From Gluconacetobacter tumulisoli (GTDB lineage: Bacteria; Pseudomonadota; Alphaproteobacteria; Acetobacterales; Acetobacteraceae): a stretch of DNA of 64,000 bases. The position numbers were made by a program, and so were the translations under genes. The stretch spans positions 1 through 64,000 of the forward strand of contig NZ_JABEQM010000008.1 in assembly GCF_014174155.1 (NCBI RefSeq), given 5' to 3'. Position 1 is the first letter of the stretch. Each line of letters opens with the position of its first letter. Positions 58,733-64,000 of this stretch are shown one piece after another. Below the pieces are notes generated by a model. The model saw only the letters and a list, made by a program, of their open reading frames with translations, made no database searches and was not told the origin of the DNA.

Positions 58733-58934
58733 GCTCGGCCCGCTCCGCTCAGACAGTCATTCGTTCACGGTTCTGTCATGCGGTACCGGCGCTTCCCAAT
58801 CGATTCTCCCGATTCCTGTGATCGGCTGCACCGATCAGGGCCCCAACCGGGAACGGTCATTGCAGTGCCGTTACATTTTCCGAAAGAGGGGCTAGACACG
58901 GCGCCCATCGCGATCACGGCCGGAGTCGAAACTA

Positions 58935-59720
58935 TTGAAAATAGATCTGCACCCCTTCAATCGCGACAACATGGTATTTTTCGTCGGGACAATAGGCCTT
59001 GTCCTGCTGGCGCATGCCATTGCGTTCTTTCTGCATGAATATGCGCACTCATTTACAGCGTGGGCTCTCGGCTGGAAGCCGAACCCGTTGGCGCTTCATT
59101 ATGGCCGCTTGACTGTCGCGAATGTCCTGTTTCAGAGCGAAATCGACGAGGACGTAAATTACACCCCGATTTTCGCGGGTCATCATGACGCGTCGGCGGC
59201 GCTGATCGTGCTCGCCGGCCTCTTCCTGGGGAATGCCTGTCTTTACGGCCTGTGCGTCCTGCTGGCCGGGATCGCACGATGCCGAACACGCTTCCTGTTC
59301 TGGCTGGGCCTCATGGGGGCGGCAAATGTATGGAGCTACGCGCCGATCAGGACACTCACGACGCACGGCGACATGGCCTATCTGGCGCAAGGACTGCACC
59401 TTTCCGTCTGGGTGCTGCTTCCGATCGTGACCCTTCCCTCTCTTCTGATCAGCTATAGCTTCTTCTTCGGGTTCCTGCCCCCGCTCTGGACCTCCCTGTT
59501 TGGAAATCGGGCGACGCAGGCCGTCTTTTCCGCCGGAATGATCGGATTTCTCTATTTCGGCTTTTTTGGCGGCGCGGGCCTGTTCGGCAATTACGGACCC
59601 ATTCCGGCCCTTGTTTCGGCGGCAAGCTGGTTGCTGCTCCTGCCCTGTTCGATCGTCTACTGCCTGCTGTCCCTTCCCGGTGCCCTGAGCACGCGGGCGA
59701 CCTTCCACACGTCCGCATGA
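58935..59720 (+). CDS. M50-like membrane metalloprotease-type protein
   Basis: Multi-pass membrane protein of 261 residues. The early helix has the zinc motif HEYAH (34-38) in HAIAFFLHEYAHSFTAWALG, typical of site-2-protease (M50) proteins. Further helices include LIVLAGLFLGNACLYGLCVL and GFLPPLWTSLFGN. A second metal ligand (Asp/His motif near the C-terminus) is not obvious, so activity is uncertain. The start is TTG (58935) with GGAG about 10 bases before it; the ATG at 58971 would still keep the motif. It is divergent from the peroxidase gene. Confidence 0.7.
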   Translation: MKIDLHPFNRDNMVFFVGTIGLVLLAHAIAFFLHEYAHSFTAWALGWKPNPLALHYGRLTVANVLFQSEIDEDVNYTPIFAGHHDASAALIVLAGLFLGNACLYGLCVLLAGIARCRTRFLFWLGLMGAANVWSYAPIRTLTTHGDMAYLAQGLHLSVWVLLPIVTLPSLLISYSFFFGFLPPLWTSLFGNRATQAVFSAGMIGFLYFGFFGGAGLFGNYGPIPALVSAASWLLLLPCSIVYCLLSLPGALSTRATFHTSA

Positions 59721-59768
59721 CCGCGTCGTTCATCCCGGGCGAAAGCGAAAACCCGCCGTCCGGCCGTT

Positions 59769-61259
59769 TCAGGCATGGTCCTTCCACCCTCCGCCCATGG
59801 CGCGCACCAGGTCGATCCCGGTCACGAGGCGGCGGGTGTTTATCGTGATCATGTCCTCGCGGGCCTGCAGTTCGGCAGTCTGGGCGATGACCACCTGGAG
59901 ATAGTCGACCGCGCCCTCGCGATACTGGATGGTGGCCAGCCGGTTGGTGCGCGCGGCCGCCGACACGGCTTCCCCCTGCCGGGCGGACGCGTCCGCCAGA
60001 TGATTCAGCAGGGCCAGCCGATCCTCGACCTCGCGAAACGCGTCGAGCGCGACCTGCCGGTACTGCGCGGCGGCCTCGGCATATTCGGCATGCACCTGCG
60101 CCAGGTCGGCGAACCGTCGTCCGCCGTCGAAGACGGCCAGCGTGGCCATGGCCGGCCCCAGGGCCCATACGCCCGTGCCGGCCGAGAACAGGGCGCTGGT
60201 CATGGTGTCCGAGCCACCGGTCGCACCCAGCGTGATATTCGGGAAAAAGGCCGCCCGCGCGACGCCGATCCGCGCGTTTGCCGCCGCCATGTGCCGTTCG
60301 GCCGCCGCGACATCCGGCCTGCGCTCCAGAAGGCGGGAGGGCGTCGTGACCGGAATGACCGGCGGCGCGGCAAGGTCGTCCACCGGTGCGATCGAGAAGC
60401 CGGAGGGCTGCGCGCCGATCAGGACGGCGATCGCGTGCTCGGTCACCGCCCGGTCCCCGACCTGCTGGTCCAGCAGGGACTGGGTCGCGGCCAGCTGGGT
60501 CTGCGCGCGTCCCACGTCCAGTTCGCTTGCCGCCCCCCCGGTGAAGCGCTTCGTCGTCAGGTCCAGGGCCGCCGCATAGGCCGTGACGGTCTGGCGCAGC
60601 AGGCTGATCCGGGCGTCCAGGCCCCGCAACTGGAAATAATCGTCGCCCAGCTCCGCCTCCAGGCTGAGCCGTACCGCGGCGAGATCGGCCGCGCTGGCCT
60701 GCGCGTCGGCCCGGGCCGCCGCGACGAGGTTGCGGATGCGGCCCCAGATATCGGGCTCCCACGAAACGACGCCGCCGGCTGCATATTCCCGATAATTGAA
60801 ATAGGTGCCGCCCCGGGTGAACAGGGTCCGTTCCCGCTGCACGCTGGCCGTCGCATCGATTTCGGGGAAGAATTCCGCCCGCGCGCGCCTGACCAGGGCG
60901 CGGGCCTGGTCGTATCGCGCGACGGCGGCCGCCAGCTGCGGGCTGCCCTGCGCGACCCGGTCCTCCAGCCCGTTCAGGCCGGCATCGCCCATGACCGACC
61001 ACCACGCGCGCTGTCCCGCGTCCATGGGCCGGGCCGGCGTCCAGGGCCCGGTTTCCTTGAAGCTGGCCGGGATGTCGGGCGTCGCCGGTTTCCTGTAGGC
61101 GGGCGCCAGGTCGCAGCCGGACAGCAGGCAGAGCAGAAGCGCCACAAGCCCCTGGGGCCGTTTGCGAACGCGGGCCCCTGCATGAGAACGGCGCGAGGGG
61201 CGGGACACGCGCGCCGGATCGCCGCCCGCGCGCGTTGGCGGACAGCCCCTAGGAGGCAT
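59769..61259 (-). CDS. RND pump outer-membrane factor, NodT family
   Basis: Outer-membrane lipoprotein channel of ~496 residues. Lipobox SGC at Cys49 after RVRKRPQGLVALLLCLLSGC, followed by DLAPAYRKPATPDIPASF. OEP repeats contain SPQLAAAVARYDQARALVRR and ATIQYREGAVDYLQVVIAQT, with the conserved LERRPDVAAAERHMAAANAR. The annotated N-region is long for a signal peptide; a GTG start at RKRPQG-side could be real. It overlaps the adaptor gene by 11 bases. It completes the tripartite RND pump here. Confidence 0.9.
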   Translation of the reverse strand: MPPRGCPPTRAGGDPARVSRPSRRSHAGARVRKRPQGLVALLLCLLSGCDLAPAYRKPATPDIPASFKETGPWTPARPMDAGQRAWWSVMGDAGLNGLEDRVAQGSPQLAAAVARYDQARALVRRARAEFFPEIDATASVQRERTLFTRGGTYFNYREYAAGGVVSWEPDIWGRIRNLVAAARADAQASAADLAAVRLSLEAELGDDYFQLRGLDARISLLRQTVTAYAAALDLTTKRFTGGAASELDVGRAQTQLAATQSLLDQQVGDRAVTEHAIAVLIGAQPSGFSIAPVDDLAAPPVIPVTTPSRLLERRPDVAAAERHMAAANARIGVARAAFFPNITLGATGGSDTMTSALFSAGTGVWALGPAMATLAVFDGGRRFADLAQVHAEYAEAAAQYRQVALDAFREVEDRLALLNHLADASARQGEAVSAAARTNRLATIQYREGAVDYLQVVIAQTAELQAREDMITINTRRLVTGIDLVRAMGGGWKDHA

Positions 61260-62421
61260 GCCTGCTTTCCTGCGGCTGGACCTCGTCGCCGTCGCGGATG
61301 TCGTCCATCGGCGTGTCGATGACCACGCTTTGCGGCGTCAGGCCCGTGACCTCCAGTTCCGTGCCGAAATCGGTCACGATCGAAACGGGCTGGATCCGGA
61401 CATGCCTGTCGCCCTCCACCAGCGCCACGGTCGTGCCGTCCTTGCGGAACAGCAGGCTGCTGGCGGGAATGCGCACGGTCGGCCCCGCCGCCGCGCCATG
61501 CCCGTCGAACGTAAAGGCGATCTGCGCGTAGGCGCCGGGTTTCAGCAGGCCCTCCGCATTGTCATAGACCAGTTGCACCAGCATGGATCCCGACGGGGAA
61601 TCGACGGCATCCGCCGAGCGGAACAGACGGGCCTCGAACGTCCGCCCCTGGTAGTCGGGGACCGTGAAATGCACGCGCAGGCCGTCACGCATCCGCGCGG
61701 CATAGGCCTGCGGCACCCGGACGTAGAGGCGCAGCCGCGTCACATCGGACACGGTGAACAGCGGCTGGGTCGTCGACGTGCCGGCGACGATCAGCGCGCC
61801 GATATCCGTCGCGCGGCTGGTCACGACGCCCGAAAAAGGGGCGACGATACGCTTGAAGCCCGAGAGGGTCTCCAGCCGTTCGACCTCCGCCGCCGCCTCG
61901 TGGCGCGTCGCCTCGCTGGCCGCGAGATTGCCCCGGCGTTCGTCCGTTTCCTGCTGCGACACGGCATTCTGCGCATTGAGTCGGTTCCAGCGGCGGGAGG
62001 TGATCCCCGCCAGGTCGCGTTGCGCCGTCCGCGTGCCCAGCGCCGCCCGCGCCGCGGCCAGCTGCAGGTCGACATCGGGCGTGTCGATTTCCGCGAGTAT
62101 CTGGCCATCCTGTACCTTCTGCCCGATATCGACGTACCAGCGCCGCAGGTACCCGCTGGTGCGCGCGTAGACGGGCGCGCTGTACCATGCCTGGAGCACG
62201 CCCGGCAGGACCAGGGTATCGACCGCGTTGCCGCCCGGATGCACGACGGTCACCGTCGGAATCGCGGCCGCGACGTTCTGGGCATGAAGCCGGCGGCGGG
62301 AATGAACGCGCGCGATCGTTCCCGCCACGAGAACGATCGCGAACAGGATCGTCGCAACAATGATGATCCGCCCCAGCCTTGGCTTGCGCCCGGCGGGCGG
62401 CGATGGATCGGGATCAGGCAT
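61249..62421 (-). CDS. RND pump membrane-fusion protein
   Basis: Periplasmic adaptor of 390 residues. Anchor helix IIIVATILFAIVLVAGTIAR, lipoyl half VYARTSGYLRRWYVDIGQKV, hairpin helices, a second lipoyl half SGFKRIVAPFSGVVTSRATD, then the beta-barrel FTVSDVTRLRLYVRVPQAYA and GLLKPGAYAQIAFTF. It starts 8 bases inside the 3' end of the permease gene and overlaps the OMF gene by 11 bases, so the pump is tightly co-translated. Substrate not known; RND pumps of this type export drugs, solvents or metals. Confidence 0.92.
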   Translation of the reverse strand: MPDPDPSPPAGRKPRLGRIIIVATILFAIVLVAGTIARVHSRRRLHAQNVAAAIPTVTVVHPGGNAVDTLVLPGVLQAWYSAPVYARTSGYLRRWYVDIGQKVQDGQILAEIDTPDVDLQLAAARAALGTRTAQRDLAGITSRRWNRLNAQNAVSQQETDERRGNLAASEATRHEAAAEVERLETLSGFKRIVAPFSGVVTSRATDIGALIVAGTSTTQPLFTVSDVTRLRLYVRVPQAYAARMRDGLRVHFTVPDYQGRTFEARLFRSADAVDSPSGSMLVQLVYDNAEGLLKPGAYAQIAFTFDGHGAAAGPTVRIPASSLLFRKDGTTVALVEGDRHVRIQPVSIVTDFGTELEVTGLTPQSVVIDTPMDDIRDGDEVQPQESRHAS

Positions 62422-64000
62422 GGGCGGGGGCTCCGCGCGCGGCGCGGCGCGCGCGCCGGTCGTAGATGATCGCAAACAGGGTCGGCACGAAGAACAGCGA
62501 GGCGCAGGTCGCGAATATCAGCCCGCCGATGACGGCGCGCCCCAGCGGCGCGTTCTGTTCGCCGCCTTCCCCGAAACCCAGCGCCATGGGCAGCATGCCG
62601 ATGACCATAGCCAGCGCCGTCATGAGCACCGGTCGCAACCGGGTGCTGCCCGCGGCCAGCGCCGCCTGGACCGCGTCGCCGTGCTCGGCGAGCTGTTCGC
62701 GGCAGAAGCTGATGACGAGGATCGAGTTCGCCGTGGCGACGCCCATGCACATGATCGCCCCCGTCAGGGCGGGAACCGAGAGCGGGGTCCCGGTCGCGAA
62801 CAGCATCCAGCAGATCCCGGCCAGCGCCGCCGGCAGGGCGAGGATGATGATGCAGGGGTCGGTCCAGCTCTGGAAATTGACGACGATCAGGAGATAGATC
62901 AGCACGATCGCGCCCAGCAGGCCGAACCCCATGCCGGTGAAGGCGGTCGTCATGGCCTGGTACTGGCCGCGCAGCGTGACGGTGACCGTTTCCGGCCGTT
63001 CGTGCTCCAGCCCCCGCAGGGCATGTTCCACGTCGCCCGCGACCGCCCCGAGATCGCGCCCGTCGGCCCCGGCAAAGACGTCGATCAGCGGGCGGATGTT
63101 GTACTGCGCCTCGACCGGCGAGGTCGTCCCGCGCGTGATCGTGCCGAGCGCGCCCAGCACCTGAAGCTGCCGCGTCGACGCGCCGGTCACCGGCAGGCCG
63201 ATGACGTCGGACAGCGCGCCGATCCGGTATTCCGGCATCTGCACCGAAATCGGGTAGGTGACCATGCTCTGCGCGTTCAGCCAGTAGAGGGGGGCGGTCT
63301 GCGACGTGCCTGCGATGGCGGTCGCGATGCTGTTGGTGACGTCGCCTTCCGTCAGGCCAAACTGGTTGATGCGGGTCCGGTCCGCGTCGAAGCGGAGTTC
63401 GGGGTAATGACCCGGCTGCTGGATGCGGGCGTCGACCAGGCCGTCGATCCCGCGGATCGCGCGCGCGATCCGTTCGGCGAACTGCCGGGTCTCGTCCGGG
63501 CGCGGGCCGGTGACCTGGATGTCGATCGGGGCCGGCGCGCCGAAATTGAGGATCTGGCTGGTGATGTCCGACGGGAGAAAGGCAAAGGTCGCCTCGGGGA
63601 ACAGCCTGGGCAGCGCGGTGCGGAGCGCATGGATGTAGCGCGCGGTGGGGTGGTGGTTTTCCTTCAGCGCGACCAGGATGTCGCCATCCTGCGGCCCGAT
63701 GGTGCCGGAGGCATTATAGGCCGTGTTGATGGCGCTGGTCGGCAGGCCGATGTTGTCGGCGATCGAGGCGAGCTCGCCGGCCGGAATCCGCTGGCGGATC
63801 TGCTTTTCGATCCGCTGGAACAAGGCCGACGTCTCCTCGATCCGCATGCCCACCGGCCCGCGCACATGCAGTGTCATCGCCCCGGCATCCACCTGCGGGA
63901 AGAAATTCCGCCCGAGGAAGGGCAGCAGGCCCAGGCTGAGGCAGGCGAAGCCCAGGAAACCGAACGCGAAGCGGGCGCGACGGTCCAGTATGACCTCCAG
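62414..64000 (-). CDS. RND efflux permease, C-terminal part (cut by window edge)
   Basis: Inner-membrane RND pump subunit; about 528 residues are visible and the gene continues past base 64000. Visible parts: FGFLGFACLSLGLLPFLG followed by NFFPQVDAGAMTLHVRGPVG, a periplasmic half with APAPIDIQVTGPRPDETRQF, and the C-terminal six-helix bundle with ILALPAALAGICWMLFATGT, MCMGVATANSILVISFCREQ and LPMALGFGEGGEQNAPLGRA. The last block, TCASLFFVPTLFAIIYDRRA, is typical. Proton-driven export through the downstream adaptor and channel. Confidence 0.93.
   Translation of the reverse strand: MEVILDRRARFAFGFLGFACLSLGLLPFLGRNFFPQVDAGAMTLHVRGPVGMRIEETSALFQRIEKQIRQRIPAGELASIADNIGLPTSAINTAYNASGTIGPQDGDILVALKENHHPTARYIHALRTALPRLFPEATFAFLPSDITSQILNFGAPAPIDIQVTGPRPDETRQFAERIARAIRGIDGLVDARIQQPGHYPELRFDADRTRINQFGLTEGDVTNSIATAIAGTSQTAPLYWLNAQSMVTYPISVQMPEYRIGALSDVIGLPVTGASTRQLQVLGALGTITRGTTSPVEAQYNIRPLIDVFAGADGRDLGAVAGDVEHALRGLEHERPETVTVTLRGQYQAMTTAFTGMGFGLLGAIVLIYLLIVVNFQSWTDPCIIILALPAALAGICWMLFATGTPLSVPALTGAIMCMGVATANSILVISFCREQLAEHGDAVQAALAAGSTRLRPVLMTALAMVIGMLPMALGFGEGGEQNAPLGRAVIGGLIFATCASLFFVPTLFAIIYDRRARRAARGAPAHA

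Noticed and set aside
1-64000. CRISPR array or cas genes
   Set aside because: No regularly spaced repeats of 24-37 bases were seen; the only tandem repeats are the 15-bp and coding Gly/Met repeats described above.

Overview
This is a GC-rich alphaproteobacterial chromosome segment. The gene content (DUF2252 protein, ClpP-like paralogue, alaC-hom-glpX-recJ block, several NodT-family outer-membrane factors, a TonB receptor regulated by a FecI/FecR pair) fits an acetic acid bacterium of the Acetobacteraceae, Gluconacetobacter/Komagataeibacter-like. The family is an inference from gene content and base composition, because no rRNA lies in the window.

Layout. 1-700: glnK-amtB (amtB runs off the left edge). 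1437-6787: ECF sigma factor, FecR-type anti-sigma, STN-domain TonB receptor and a periplasmic histidine acid phosphatase, all on the minus strand. 7013-11159: DUF2252 protein, two tandem ferritin-like di-iron proteins and a ClpP paralogue. 11367-18507: OmpA-like lipoprotein, then the core-metabolism block alaC, hom, glpX, recJ. 18590-18665: tRNA-Glu(CTC). 18670-22740: a decayed island behind the tRNA. It holds a broken serine recombinase, a RelE-HigA-type pair whose toxin has a probable 3' frameshift, HicB, HigA and DUF6880 remnants, and a GNAT enzyme. 22830-36305: an IclR regulator, a second TonB receptor, two related FAD amine/amino-acid oxidoreductases, a complete Opp/Dpp-type ABC importer, an SDR and an MFS transporter. 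36372-40790: an acidic small protein, two large membrane proteins (one GT87) and a His-rich small protein. 40818-46974: S33 hydrolase, Gly/Met-rich lipoprotein, Dps, methyltransferase, Mg2+ P-type ATPase. 46989-48296: NO-type globin and NsrR with two operator-like boxes between them. 48254-49085: DUF488 and Hva1-TUDOR proteins. 49152-55878: a six-gene operon with every junction a 4-base overlap (polysaccharide deacetylase, DUF4015 hydrolase, HlyD, ABC ATPase, ABC-2 permease, NodT). 55975-59720: DadA-like oxidase, tri-haem peroxidase, M50-like membrane protein. 59769-64000: RND pump (OMF, MFP and part of the permease).

How the genes work together. Two accessory systems stand out. The first is the IclR-flanked cluster, which looks like one complete outer-membrane-to-cytoplasm uptake and oxidation route for an amino-acid-like compound. 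A perfect 9-bp inverted repeat lies in the iclR/TonB gap, and its left arm plus three bases (12 nt) recurs in the sdr/mfs gap, so the regulon may span the whole 13 kb. The second is the 49-56 kb operon, which couples a split, PgaB-like pair of polysaccharide-processing enzymes to a tripartite ABC-2 exporter. Smaller coherent units are fecI-fecR-TonB-phosphatase (possible phytate or ferric-phytate use), the NsrR-globin NO response, and the RND pump. All substrate assignments are inference.
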